From positions 1 through 64,000 of the forward strand of contig ONEL01000005.1 of NCBI GenBank assembly GCA_900316835.1: a DNA stretch of 64,000 nt. The letters are read 5' to 3'. A program made the position numbers and the translations under genes. The notes below the pieces were generated by a model that worked only from the letters and a program-made list of their open reading frames with translations, ran no database searches and was not told the origin of the DNA. Below, piece by piece: positions 1 through 9,496 of the stretch. This DNA is from an uncultured Prevotellaceae bacterium (GTDB lineage Bacteria; Bacteroidota; Bacteroidia; Bacteroidales; Muribaculaceae). The stretch's first letter is position 1, and each line of letters starts with the position of its first letter.

Positions 1-43
1 AAGAATAAGGTTAGTTAAGCGGAGTTAATTGTAGGACAATGTT

Positions 44-1393
44 TTACGCGATTTTATTTAAGGTTCGTTTCGGTCTGTTTTGACCCAATTTAGTTGGTGC
101 AGAATTCATGTGGAACTGTTGTTTGAGCCATTTTATAGCATTGTCCACTTGCCAGGGGTAGAGCCAGTGACCGGTGTCACGCCCCACTTGCAGTTGCTTG
201 GGGGCGGTGATAACGTTGTAGGCACTATAGGTTGAGGTGGGGCAGCATGCGGGGTCGTTATATCCCCAGGCATAGAACCCTGCCACGCGCAGCAGGCGGG
301 CGAAATTAACGGTGTCGTAGTAGCGCGACACCTCCATGCGTGCTTGCAGGTTTGGTTCATTGGGATTGCGGAACAGGTGAGGCCAGCCTCCCCCGCGACC
401 ATGGTAATAACCCGTTAGTTCGCAAAAGGCGGGGAAATAGGAAAACAATGCGCTCACTCTGGGGCTCAAGGCTGCTGTCATGATTGAAAGCATACCGCCT
501 TGGCTACCGCCATAGGTGGCGATGCGTGTGGTGTCGACATCGTCGCGAGTGCACAGGTAGTCGACAGCTCGCACACACCCCAGTATAGAGCGTTTGTAAT
601 AGTAGGTGTCACGATTGTCAATGCCCATGGTTGTGTAGCCAGCCAGTGCTCCGTTTTCAAGTTGGCGGTAGATTTCAGGGTCTTGATCTACAGGAATACC
701 ATGCACGCCCACTTCTAGTACCACAAAGCCTTCATAGGCAAGCTCACTAGGACCGTTAAAAGTCCTCACGGCAGCTCCAGGCAGGCGCAGGATGGCAGGT
801 TTGCGTCCAGGTGTCTTAGGCACAGTGAGTACACCGTACACGTAGTTGCCCTTGCGGTAGGATTGCAACCGCAGGTAATACACGTCAACACGGTCGTTAC
901 TCTCCTTCTCGCTGTAGCGCAACTGCGGTGCCATGGGCACTTGTGCCGCTTTTGACACGGCATTGCTCCAAAATTGTTGGAAATCGGCAGGCATGGTTGT
1001 CGTGGGCTGTATCTTCAGCGGGTCGAAGGCGACGTTGGTCATTGAGCTATAATCGTGCCCGTTGTGCGATACTTTTACCCTCACGCTTGTGAAACCTGGA
1101 GCCTTGGCTCCCGGAATACTGAAGTGTGCCAAGCCATCGTTGCCAGTCTTTATAGTGGCTGTCTTCACCGCATCTAGCTTGTCGGGTCCATAGCTGTAGG
1201 TTATTTCGGCGCCTTTCATGCGCACATTCTCCTTGATTGCATAGGCTGTGAAATTCACCTGCTCACCAGTGTGGTAAGTCCAGTCGTCATGGTCGGGTTC
1301 AGCCACCACCGTGATGTATTGATGACTCGACGATTGTGCTGTGGCTACCATGAACATCATGGCAAGTGACAATGTGAAAAATAGATGTTTCAT
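44..1393 (-). CDS. Secreted acetyl-xylan esterase / cephalosporin-C deacetylase-like alpha/beta hydrolase
   Basis: The 449-residue product begins with a Sec signal peptide (about residues 1-19, ending in ATAQ). Residues 25-125 look like a beta-sandwich domain, and the rest is an alpha/beta hydrolase of the AXE1 (acetyl xylan esterase) family. The nucleophile elbow GGSQGG places the serine at residue 297. Asp380 (in YNDP) and His409 (in TGHW) are the likely remaining triad members. By family it should remove acetyl groups from plant polysaccharides or small esters outside the cytoplasm or in the periplasm. The gene stands alone with its own -7 box, divergent from the macroglobulin gene, and no xylanase lies nearby, so the substrate is open. 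The fold call is firm and the substrate is inferred. Confidence 0.85.
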   Translation of the reverse strand: MKHLFFTLSLAMMFMVATAQSSSHQYITVVAEPDHDDWTYHTGEQVNFTAYAIKENVRMKGAEITYSYGPDKLDAVKTATIKTGNDGLAHFSIPGAKAPGFTSVRVKVSHNGHDYSSMTNVAFDPLKIQPTTTMPADFQQFWSNAVSKAAQVPMAPQLRYSEKESNDRVDVYYLRLQSYRKGNYVYGVLTVPKTPGRKPAILRLPGAAVRTFNGPSELAYEGFVVLEVGVHGIPVDQDPEIYRQLENGALAGYTTMGIDNRDTYYYKRSILGCVRAVDYLCTRDDVDTTRIATYGGSQGGMLSIMTAALSPRVSALFSYFPAFCELTGYYHGRGGGWPHLFRNPNEPNLQARMEVSRYYDTVNFARLLRVAGFYAWGYNDPACCPTSTYSAYNVITAPKQLQVGRDTGHWLYPWQVDNAIKWLKQQFHMNSAPTKLGQNRPKRTLNKIA

Positions 1394-1415
1394 AATTCAA
1401 AATCGTTTATTGCCA

Positions 1416-1447
1416 CAAAGTTAGTGATAAATGATTTTGTCCACAAG
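1416..1447 (-). promoter_or_regulatory. Predicted Bacteroidota promoter for the esterase
   Basis: On the minus strand TAACTTTG (1423-1416) matches the TAnnTTTG -7 box. CTTG, 20 bp upstream, is close to the TTTG -33 element. The esterase start codon is 22 nt downstream of the box. Confidence 0.55.
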
Positions 1448-1570
1448 AGAAGGGTTAAACTTTTACTCTAAAATATAGTCTTATAATTATGTAATAAGGT
1501 GAAGTTTTTTTCGTTATAAATATATAAATCTGTATAATATCAATGTGCTAAAAATAAAAAACTACTAGAT

Positions 1571-4500
1571 ATGCAAAAGATTCTTTCTAAACTAATTCTA
1601 TTTCTCACAATCATGGGAATTTTTTCTTTTAGTGCTCATGCGATTGATGAGCCCGATTTTGATTACCCGCAGCAAGTGAGTAAAGATGCTCTTGCGCAAC
1701 TAAAGAAAGCCCAGCGCACAGGCGATGGGCAAATGATGGTGGATGCCCTGGTGAAATATTCCATTGCCAAGGCACACGTTTCGCAAGAGACAATGGACAC
1801 TATCATCACTCAAATTGAGAGTGTCAAGAAAGTGGAGAAACGTGCCGACTACAAGGCGCTACTCAATTATCTTGAGGCTATGATTTTCAGTTCCTATCGA
1901 GATGCCTATGTTGTCTATGACCGTGAGAGTGACGATGACGCTCCACTGCCAGGCGACTATAGCGAGTGGACCGAGGCACAGTTTAATACTAAAATCAACG
2001 AACTGGTGCATGCCGCGCTAGCCGAGGAGGACGCACTCAAGCAATGCTCTATCAATGACTATAGCAAGCTATTTGTCGAAAGCGACGAAATGGGGCGTGT
2101 CTATGTGCCAACACTTTTTCAGGCCTTGTGCTTGCATTGCTTGGACTTGGTTCCAAACATGGAGAAAGAACTGGAACATCGCTGGGTGAATTCATGCCAA
2201 GAAGGAACTCCCGAGTGGATGTATGCTGTGACTAAAACTGATTATTTGGTCAATGTTGTCAAAGCCTATCAAAAGTATAAAGACAATGAGCATAGTGCCA
2301 TGTTGCTGATCAATGGCTACCATAGTGATAGCTATGTGGAAATGAAAGACTATGTGAACCGGTTTCCTAATTCTTATTACACTCCTGCTGTGAAGAATGC
2401 CATCTATGGAGTGGAAAGGAAATCGGTAACACTATATTACAATGAGAACCTGAGCAATAGCGACTCTCTTGAGCTTGACCTGCGTGTAAGTAATGTCAAT
2501 GATGTGGAAGCGCGTGTGTATCGTTTCCCCAACAAGCTGCTTGACATGATTGATAAGGGCAATATTAAAAAATACGGCATCAATGACCTGGAGCTTGTTA
2601 GAACTCATCACATGCACAGTGCTGGAGTGGTGCCATTTAACAATAAAGTTATTAAACGTTTCGAGCCACTACCTTTTGGAAGATATATTATTGTGGCGGT
2701 GTTTACCGATGGAGAGGGTAAGGAGTGCTACGACAAGGACCCGCGCATGTCACAAGCATTGATGGTGCACAACATCACCATGTTCAGCGCCGGTGGCAAG
2801 GACTTTGACGACCGTGTGTTCACTGTCAATACCCTTACCGGCGCACCAATCAAGGGCGTGAATTTAGACATCAAGAGCAATTATAATAGTAGCAACATAC
2901 CTTCAACTGCCATTTCTAATGAAGAGGGTAGCGCATTACTACCTCGCGACAAGCAATACTATCGTCATGTGATAAAAGCCAGGTGTGGCGATGATAAATA
3001 TGGACCATCACTCACCATGTCGCCTTACTATGAGGATAACCCGCGTAGCAATGTCACAGCGCGCGTATTTACCGATTTGAACATCTATCGCCCGGGCGAG
3101 ACGCTCAAGTTTGGCGCAATTCTTCATGTTGTGACTAACGAGGTTATGCGACCTGAAGATGGCAAGAAAGTGCGAGTGATATTAAGGGATCCAAACAATC
3201 AGAGTGTCGATACTCTAGACCTGGAAAGTGATGCTTACGGCCGTGTGACTGGAGAGTTCACAATTCCCACCGACCGCTTGAACGGGCGGTTCTCCTTGAA
3301 CTTTTACACTGGTGAGAAATATAGGTCTTACCTCTATCAACACTCGGTGAACGTGAGTGAGTATAAAGCCCCCACTTTTACTGTCTCGTTCCCCGACACG
3401 CGCGACGTGTTCACACGTAACCAGCCCGTGAAAATTACAGGCAAGGCTTTGACCTATAGTGGCATGCCAGTGCCTAATGCTCAGGTGAAGATGCGACTGC
3501 ACCGCAACGAGTGGAGCTGGTGGTGGCGCTGGAGCACGAGCAAGGGTGAGACTATTGCCGACACGGTGGTGACTACCAATGAGAATGGTGAGTTCACCAT
3601 CGAATTCCCAGTTACTACATTCAAGGAAAACGAGGAGAAGTATTACCATTACAACTATGTGCTGTTTGCTCAGTGTACTAACGAGGCGGGCGAGAGCCAG
3701 GAGGCTAGCCACAACTTTATTGTGGGTGGTAGGCGAGGAGTGGAATTAGGTGGTGACATCGATCACAATAACGTTGCGCCTCTCAAGTTGCCACTCACCT
3801 TCAATAGCACCGATGAGAATGAGAAGAGCGTGGAATGCTACTACAAGATTGAGGATAAAAATGAGAAAGTGGTGGCATCGGGCAATATCAGCAGCGACAA
3901 CCCCGTTGTTGACCTAACCAAGTTGCCATCAGGGAAATACAAGGTTCTTGTGAACATGCTTGGTGATGACAAGACAACTAGTTGTTATGTTACACTCTAT
4001 CGCAGTGGCGAGAAGACTAGTCCTGTTGAGGACAACCCATTGTGGTTGCCAAGTAAGGGGCAAAGTGTGGATGACAAGAATGTGGGTCATGTGACCATTG
4101 GTACAGCTATCCCCGAGGCAAATATCTACTACATAGCCACTTCGCGCGACAAGGTGGAGAAGCAAGGTTGGATAAAACTGAAGCAAGGTATTAACGATTT
4201 CACTATAGCGCTACCCAGCACTCCCGGTGGATATCTTGACATTATCTTCTATAGTGTTGCCCGTGGCAATGTCTACAAAGAGAGTGTACACTTGATGAGC
4301 AACGTGAAGGCTCCTGCCATGAAAATTAAAGTCAATTCCTTCCGCGACAAGCTCATCTCGGGTGAGAATGAGAAATGGTCATTTACACTGCTTGACCAAA
4401 ACGATAAGCCACAGCCTGGCGCAATGCTACTGGAGATGATCGACAAGGCCATTAACGACATCAGTCCTAATGGCTGGGCTTTCTCCCCATCGCGCTATAG

Positions 4501-7093
4501 CAAGCATGTGCTAGACTTTGATAATAACACGCTATGGGGTTCTATCTATAGTAGCAAATCTTGGACTCATAAAAGCGAGGATACAAATTCTGAGTCGTTG
4601 CCTGTGTTTAATCTCTATGACGAATCATTCTTCAATAATCACAGGCGCTATATGCTGGGTGGTGCACGAGGCATGATGCTTGATGCGGCTCCTGCCATGG
4701 TTAATAAATCAATGAACATGATGGCTGTGGCTGAAGAGGAGAGCGCTGACGACACTATTGATGCACTTGACGAAGTGAAGGCTTATGGCAAAGCAAAACG
4801 TGAAGCGGTTGTACAAGTTGACGAGGCTAAACTCAGCGAGGTCGCTGTGCGTGAAACCGATGTGAAGGTAGCGCTATGGAAACCTTCTCTTGTTAGCGAC
4901 GCTCAAGGAAATGTAATGGTTGAGTTTGACGCTCCCAATTACAACACCACCTGGATAGTGCAAGCAATAGCTTATAATAATGAGCTGAAAACCGACAAAC
5001 TTGAACGAAATGTGCTCACTAACAAGCCTGTGATGGTAAAGTCAAGCCTGCCACGTTTCTTGCGACAGGGTGATGTGACAACGCTTGCCGCAAGTCTGCA
5101 GAACTCAACCGACGCAGCTCTCGACTGCGATGCCATTATCGAGCTCTTTAACCCTCGCACCAGTGAGGTGATTAAACGCATGACATTCAAGGAAAGAATT
5201 GCCGCCAACGGCACTAACACATTGAAGATTGACTGGAACGTTCCCGACACCATTCCCTTCGTTGGCTTCCGTGTGAAGGCTGCTACTGGCAACTTTGGCG
5301 ATGGAGAGCAAGTTATGGTACCTGTGCTCCCGGCAATCTCGCCAGTGATTGAGACTCAACCGTTCTACATTGACGCGGCTACTCCTTCATTCACAACCAA
5401 GCTGCCACAATTCGCTCAAGATGCTCGTGTCACACTCGAGTATTGCGATAACCCCGTGTGGTACTGCGTGCAAGCACTACCCACCATCTTCAGTGATAAC
5501 TACAACATTGCCACATCACTTGTGCACAGCCTCTTTGCGCAAACTCTGGCTAAAGGTATTGCCGAGATGCAACCAAACATCAAGGAGGCAATCGACTACT
5601 GGAAGGCTAATGAGCAAGACTCTGCGCTAGTGTCGATGCTCGCTCGCAATGGCGACCTCAAGATTGGAACCCTGCTGGCTTCGCCATGGGTGCGTGAGGC
5701 CGACAAGCAATCGCTGCGCATGTCAAGGCTCAATGAGCTCTTTGACGAGAAGCTGATGGCAGCTGAATATGAGCGCATCGTTAGCGCGCTGGAACGCCTG
5801 CAGATGAGCGATGGTGGCTTCCCATGGTATCGTTATCCAGGCTGCCAGTCATCGCTCTACACCACCGAGGATGTGTTGGAAATCATAGGTGAGCTTCGCC
5901 ACCTTGGCTACCTCAAGGATGATAGCCGCATCAATGCTATTGTTAAGCCCGCATTGAACTATTTCGACAAGGAATACTTGCGCATCTACAAGGAGCAACT
6001 CAAGTACAACAAGAACAACCACAGTGGTTTCAGTAACTATGTGTATGTTCGCACTCTCTATCCCGAGTTTGCTGTAGGCAGTGAGAATAGCAAGATGATG
6101 AAGAATTGTCTCAAAGCTATGACTAAGGACTGGAAGGGCACTAGCCTGGGTAATAAGGCATTCTATGCCATCACTCTCAATCGCAACAACTATGAGAAAG
6201 TGGCAAAGAATATTGTCGAGTCAATACGTCAGTATGCTCTTGTCAAGCCTGAAATGGGTATGTACTGGGACAACGTGCAGGCTGGATGGCGCTACTACGA
6301 CAAAGTGGCGGTGACATCAGTAATCCTGCAAGCCATGAATGAGATTGACCCACGCACAGCCGAGATTGACCAGGTGCGCAAGTGGATTCTTCTCATGAAA
6401 CAAACCAACGACTGGGGCTCTAGTAGCCTGGCTGCCGATGCCGTTTACTCATTGCTCGCTACCGGTAGCAAATGGTTGGAGCGAAACGAAACACCCACCA
6501 TCACCATCGATGGCAAGCCAGTGATCTTTGATAAGGTTGATGCTTTTCTGGGCTATTGCCGCAAGGAGATTCCAGCCACTTCTCTGGCAACACTCAATAT
6601 TGAACGCAATGGAGCCAGCCCGGCTTGGGGGGCTATATATAGCCAGTTCAAGGCGACAATGGACAAGATTGAGGAAATGAGCATTAACGACCTTTCTATC
6701 CACAAGGAGTTCTATGCTTACCAAACCGATGGCTCGCTCAAGCGGGTGGAAAACTTCAAGGTGGGCGACAAGGTGCAGGTGCGCACTATCATTAAGAATG
6801 CAAAGGACCTTGACTTCGTCACCGTGAAAGATGAACGTGGCGCTTGCTTCGAGCCAGTGGATAAGCTTTCGGGATATCGTTATGCCGATGCCACTTACTA
6901 CTACCTTGAAATTAAAGATAGTGAGACCAATATCTTCTTCACCAGTCTCGACAAGGGCACTCATGTGATTAGCTACGACGTTTATGTCACAGCACCCGGC
7001 AAGTATAGCGTGGGAATCGCTACCGCTCAATGCCAGTATGCGCCACAAGTCACTGCTCACAGTGCGGGTTCGATGGCTACAGTGGAGCCTTAA
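1571..7093 (+). CDS. Alpha-2-macroglobulin family protein, large, apparently lacking the thioester motif
   Basis: This 1840-residue exported protein has a Sec signal peptide ending AHA near residue 24 and no lipobox. The middle shows macroglobulin domains: the MG2 hallmark YRPGETLKFGAIL lies near residue 510, and the A2M domain with VKVALWKPSLV and NTTWIVQAIAYN lies near residues 1097-1135. The alpha/alpha toroid (thioester domain) follows from about residue 1300. Bacteroidota relatives usually carry a Cys-x-Glu-Gln thioester after a WYxVQALP stretch. Here WYCVQALP is present, but the aligned positions 1313-1316 read IATS, so no covalent protease trap is expected. A polar, Met-rich linker lies around residues 1030-1090. 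The family acts as periplasmic or surface protease inhibitors or envelope defence proteins. The BspA-like gene starts 32 nt downstream and may be co-transcribed. Confidence 0.9.
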   Translation: MQKILSKLILFLTIMGIFSFSAHAIDEPDFDYPQQVSKDALAQLKKAQRTGDGQMMVDALVKYSIAKAHVSQETMDTIITQIESVKKVEKRADYKALLNYLEAMIFSSYRDAYVVYDRESDDDAPLPGDYSEWTEAQFNTKINELVHAALAEEDALKQCSINDYSKLFVESDEMGRVYVPTLFQALCLHCLDLVPNMEKELEHRWVNSCQEGTPEWMYAVTKTDYLVNVVKAYQKYKDNEHSAMLLINGYHSDSYVEMKDYVNRFPNSYYTPAVKNAIYGVERKSVTLYYNENLSNSDSLELDLRVSNVNDVEARVYRFPNKLLDMIDKGNIKKYGINDLELVRTHHMHSAGVVPFNNKVIKRFEPLPFGRYIIVAVFTDGEGKECYDKDPRMSQALMVHNITMFSAGGKDFDDRVFTVNTLTGAPIKGVNLDIKSNYNSSNIPSTAISNEEGSALLPRDKQYYRHVIKARCGDDKYGPSLTMSPYYEDNPRSNVTARVFTDLNIYRPGETLKFGAILHVVTNEVMRPEDGKKVRVILRDPNNQSVDTLDLESDAYGRVTGEFTIPTDRLNGRFSLNFYTGEKYRSYLYQHSVNVSEYKAPTFTVSFPDTRDVFTRNQPVKITGKALTYSGMPVPNAQVKMRLHRNEWSWWWRWSTSKGETIADTVVTTNENGEFTIEFPVTTFKENEEKYYHYNYVLFAQCTNEAGESQEASHNFIVGGRRGVELGGDIDHNNVAPLKLPLTFNSTDENEKSVECYYKIEDKNEKVVASGNISSDNPVVDLTKLPSGKYKVLVNMLGDDKTTSCYVTLYRSGEKTSPVEDNPLWLPSKGQSVDDKNVGHVTIGTAIPEANIYYIATSRDKVEKQGWIKLKQGINDFTIALPSTPGGYLDIIFYSVARGNVYKESVHLMSNVKAPAMKIKVNSFRDKLISGENEKWSFTLLDQNDKPQPGAMLLEMIDKAINDISPNGWAFSPSRYSKHVLDFDNNTLWGSIYSSKSWTHKSEDTNSESLPVFNLYDESFFNNHRRYMLGGARGMMLDAAPAMVNKSMNMMAVAEEESADDTIDALDEVKAYGKAKREAVVQVDEAKLSEVAVRETDVKVALWKPSLVSDAQGNVMVEFDAPNYNTTWIVQAIAYNNELKTDKLERNVLTNKPVMVKSSLPRFLRQGDVTTLAASLQNSTDAALDCDAIIELFNPRTSEVIKRMTFKERIAANGTNTLKIDWNVPDTIPFVGFRVKAATGNFGDGEQVMVPVLPAISPVIETQPFYIDAATPSFTTKLPQFAQDARVTLEYCDNPVWYCVQALPTIFSDNYNIATSLVHSLFAQTLAKGIAEMQPNIKEAIDYWKANEQDSALVSMLARNGDLKIGTLLASPWVREADKQSLRMSRLNELFDEKLMAAEYERIVSALERLQMSDGGFPWYRYPGCQSSLYTTEDVLEIIGELRHLGYLKDDSRINAIVKPALNYFDKEYLRIYKEQLKYNKNNHSGFSNYVYVRTLYPEFAVGSENSKMMKNCLKAMTKDWKGTSLGNKAFYAITLNRNNYEKVAKNIVESIRQYALVKPEMGMYWDNVQAGWRYYDKVAVTSVILQAMNEIDPRTAEIDQVRKWILLMKQTNDWGSSSLAADAVYSLLATGSKWLERNETPTITIDGKPVIFDKVDAFLGYCRKEIPATSLATLNIERNGASPAWGAIYSQFKATMDKIEEMSINDLSIHKEFYAYQTDGSLKRVENFKVGDKVQVRTIIKNAKDLDFVTVKDERGACFEPVDKLSGYRYADATYYYLEIKDSETNIFFTSLDKGTHVISYDVYVTAPGKYSVGIATAQCQYAPQVTAHSAGSMATVEP

Positions 7094-7125
7094 TCAGCAG
7101 TAATTTTATTAATAAAAGCTTGATT

Positions 7126-8505
7126 ATGAAGTATTCTATGAAATTTTTAAAACTGTGTTTCTTGATGGCTTTAATTCCACATGTGGCAATGGCCTACGAC
7201 TTCAGCGAGGGTGGCTTGTTTTTCAATTTCAACAAGGATGGAAAAAGCGTCACTTTCACGTGCGAGACACCCATTTTCTTCGCTCATGACGCCCCGGCTC
7301 CTTCTCAAAAGGGATACATTGGCGACATTGTTATACCATCAACTATAAAGCATGACGGGAAGACTTATAAAGTGACTGCTATCGATGAATATGCGTTTAC
7401 GGCTAATTCGGAGCTACGATCGGTGAAAATTCCTGAGTCGGTGATAGCGATTGGACAATTTGCTTTCATGCAGTGTTTTAGGCTTGAGTCGGTAGAGCTT
7501 CCGTCGAAGCTGACCAGTATTAGTGACTATGCGTTTGCCGAGAGTGGATTAAAAGCAATTAACATTCCCGGTAAGGTGAAGCGCATTGGCGTCGCGGCAT
7601 TCAATGACTGTTACTTAAAGTCGGTTGACATTCCCAACTCGGTTACCGAAATAGGAAAAATGGCATTTGGCTCTTGTCGGTCGATGACGAGTGCTAAGCT
7701 GGGCAAATCGGTGGAAAAGATTGGCGAAGCGGCATTTAGCATGTGTACTAGCCTGGAGGCTATAACATTGCCAGCATCGTTGACCGAGATAGGGGAGAAG
7801 GCATTCTTTGAGTGTGGCAAGCTCAAGGAGATTATTATTCCTGCCAAGGTCAAGAGCATTGGAGATGGAGCATTTAATTATTGTAATGAATTGACCCGCC
7901 TTGAGGTGGCACAGGGTAATAAGGTGTATGATTCACCCAATAATTGTAACGCGATTATTGAGACGGCTACAGCAACTCTTGTGGCAGGAACCAATAATAG
8001 TAATATCCTTGAGACTGTGCAACGGATTGGTAGCGAGGCTTTCTATGGCTGTAAAGGCATGACAAGTGTTAATATTCCAACTTCGGTGACTCACATCGGA
8101 GATCATGCTTTTTTCTATTGCACCAACTTGAGAACACTAACGATACCATCGTCGGTGACCAAGATTGATAGCTACGCTTTTGTGGGGTGCGATAGTCTTG
8201 AGACGGTTGATATTGCTAACTCGGTGAAAGTTATCGGTGACAATGCATTCTTGCATGACGACTACATTAAAATGGTCACAATAGGTAGTGGTGTCGAGGA
8301 AATTGGCACTTGGGCATTCAAGGGGCTTGACATGGTGACCTCTATTGTGAGCAAGATTGAAGACGTGGGTAATGTTAAGATGGGCAAGGACGTGTTTGAC
8401 GAGATTGACATGAAGGCTTGCACTCTATATGTTCCCCGTGGCACGGCAAGTAGCTACAGAGCAGCTCCTCAATGGAGAGATTTTAAGAGAATTGTAGAAC
8501 AATAA
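7126..8505 (+). CDS. BspA-type leucine-rich repeat surface protein
   Basis: The start at 7126 is chosen because it opens a clean signal peptide (MKYSMKFLKLCFLMALIPHVAMA). The frame also stays open upstream into the end of the macroglobulin gene. The 459-residue product holds about ten repeats of the LRR_5 (BspA, Treponema pallidum-type) pattern, I-x-x-x-A-F-x-x-C-x-x-L-x-x-V-x-I-P-x-S-V-x-x-I, from about residue 95 to 440. The repeat run is interrupted near residues 270-305 by a less regular stretch. Family members bind host or bacterial ligands or have no assigned role. No C-terminal sorting domain is obvious after the final VEQ. It lies 32 nt after the macroglobulin gene and ends at a strong hairpin terminator. 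Confidence 0.88.
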   Translation: MKYSMKFLKLCFLMALIPHVAMAYDFSEGGLFFNFNKDGKSVTFTCETPIFFAHDAPAPSQKGYIGDIVIPSTIKHDGKTYKVTAIDEYAFTANSELRSVKIPESVIAIGQFAFMQCFRLESVELPSKLTSISDYAFAESGLKAINIPGKVKRIGVAAFNDCYLKSVDIPNSVTEIGKMAFGSCRSMTSAKLGKSVEKIGEAAFSMCTSLEAITLPASLTEIGEKAFFECGKLKEIIIPAKVKSIGDGAFNYCNELTRLEVAQGNKVYDSPNNCNAIIETATATLVAGTNNSNILETVQRIGSEAFYGCKGMTSVNIPTSVTHIGDHAFFYCTNLRTLTIPSSVTKIDSYAFVGCDSLETVDIANSVKVIGDNAFLHDDYIKMVTIGSGVEEIGTWAFKGLDMVTSIVSKIEDVGNVKMGKDVFDEIDMKACTLYVPRGTASSYRAAPQWRDFKRIVEQ

Positions 8506-8529
8506 CCCCCTCTAAAGCAAGATTAAAAC

Positions 8530-8570
8530 AATGTGGCGATTCTCGCGGTTGAGAATTGCCACATTTTTTA
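8530..8570. terminator. Hairpin terminator between convergent genes
   Basis: A 15-bp stem (8530-8544 with 8551-8565, one G-T pair) with a 6-nt loop is followed by a T run on the plus strand. It lies between the BspA-like gene and the convergent DUF3298-like gene. Confidence 0.8.
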
Positions 8571-8592
8571 AACTAATTAGGCCATTAGGATT

Positions 8593-9444
8593 TTATAGCC
8601 CTAGGGCTTGTGCCGCTTCGCTTGTGAGAGCTGTGCGCAGTGTGGCTGCGGGTACTTTAACGATGATGTTGTCGGCGCTGCCGCAAGTTATTTCGTAGGG
8701 ATTATAAACGAAGACAAATTCTCCATTTTCAAAGCCAATGTTCTTGGGCAACGGGGGGAGCTTCGTGTCGTCCATAATGCAAATCTTGTTGCACAAATCC
8801 TTGAAATCATGAGCCTGATATTTTGTCATCATTTCACTCAAGATGGCATCGATTACCCTGTTCTCGGCACCTTTCATGAAAATGGAGCTTGCGGGCAGTT
8901 CTTTACCCTCATTAATGTTGTAAATCATGTAGTAGTGATACACATGGCTTGTTGCGCCTTGCCAGCCGGTGAATTCCTTGCGCACCACCACGCAGTTGCC
9001 ATACATACCATCAACAAGCTTGACGCGGGTGAGATTGAAATAAAAGTTATTCATCCCTTTCTTGAAGAGCCAGTCAAAGTTGGTGCTGGAGTAGAACGCG
9101 TCGTGAATGTGATGTGGCACGGGTAGCGATTGTGTCGCACCGGTCTCGCGCATGAGTGCGCTTGCAATATCCTCGCCATCATTGTATTTCTCGCCCATGA
9201 TGAAGTGACCCACAGCATCTTGCAGGCTCAAAATGATGGCTCTTCCCATCTTGTATTCCCAGTCTATGTCGTAGGCGTTGTAGAAACCAATAATATCTTG
9301 GGGCAGTGACTGCCTGTCGACGGTGAAATTCTCCACCATCACTCGGCTGGTTTCGATTCTCATGATGGGGCTTCGTGCATGTGAGTTTGAAGCAATCATT
9401 AATGCCATGATTGCGCACATTGATACACAGTGAATTCTTTTCAT
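8593..9444 (-). CDS. Exported DUF3298 (RsiV-like) domain protein
   Basis: The 283-residue protein has an N-terminal signal peptide (about residues 1-23, ending SHA). The C-terminal third carries the DUF3298-type pattern: an FENGEFVFVYNPYEI strand pair, a G-S-A-D turn, and then a hydrophobic strand with KVPAATLR. DUF3298 domains are found in periplasmic parts of anti-sigma factors and in stand-alone lipoproteins or secreted proteins of Bacteroidota. This copy has no membrane anchor and no sigma factor beside it, so an anti-sigma role is not supported. It follows the lipoprotein gene at 9497-10486 by 52 nt in the same direction and may share its promoter. Function unknown. Confidence 0.65.
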   Translation of the reverse strand: MKRIHCVSMCAIMALMIASNSHARSPIMRIETSRVMVENFTVDRQSLPQDIIGFYNAYDIDWEYKMGRAIILSLQDAVGHFIMGEKYNDGEDIASALMRETGATQSLPVPHHIHDAFYSSTNFDWLFKKGMNNFYFNLTRVKLVDGMYGNCVVVRKEFTGWQGATSHVYHYYMIYNINEGKELPASSIFMKGAENRVIDAILSEMMTKYQAHDFKDLCNKICIMDDTKLPPLPKNIGFENGEFVFVYNPYEITCGSADNIIVKVPAATLRTALTSEAAQALGL

Positions 9445-9496
9445 AATGCTAACAGATATTTTAAGATATGAACGTTAACTTTTTAAAACTGGGCGA

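Noticed and set aside
6449..7060. A 203-codon antisense frame under the macroglobulin gene
   Set aside because: The sense frame continues the conserved C-terminal macroglobulin domain without a break, so the antisense frame is a by-product.
8593..9444. Anti-sigma factor (RsiV) call for the DUF3298 protein
   Set aside because: It has a cleavable signal peptide and no membrane helix or cytosolic sigma-binding domain, and no sigma factor gene is adjacent.
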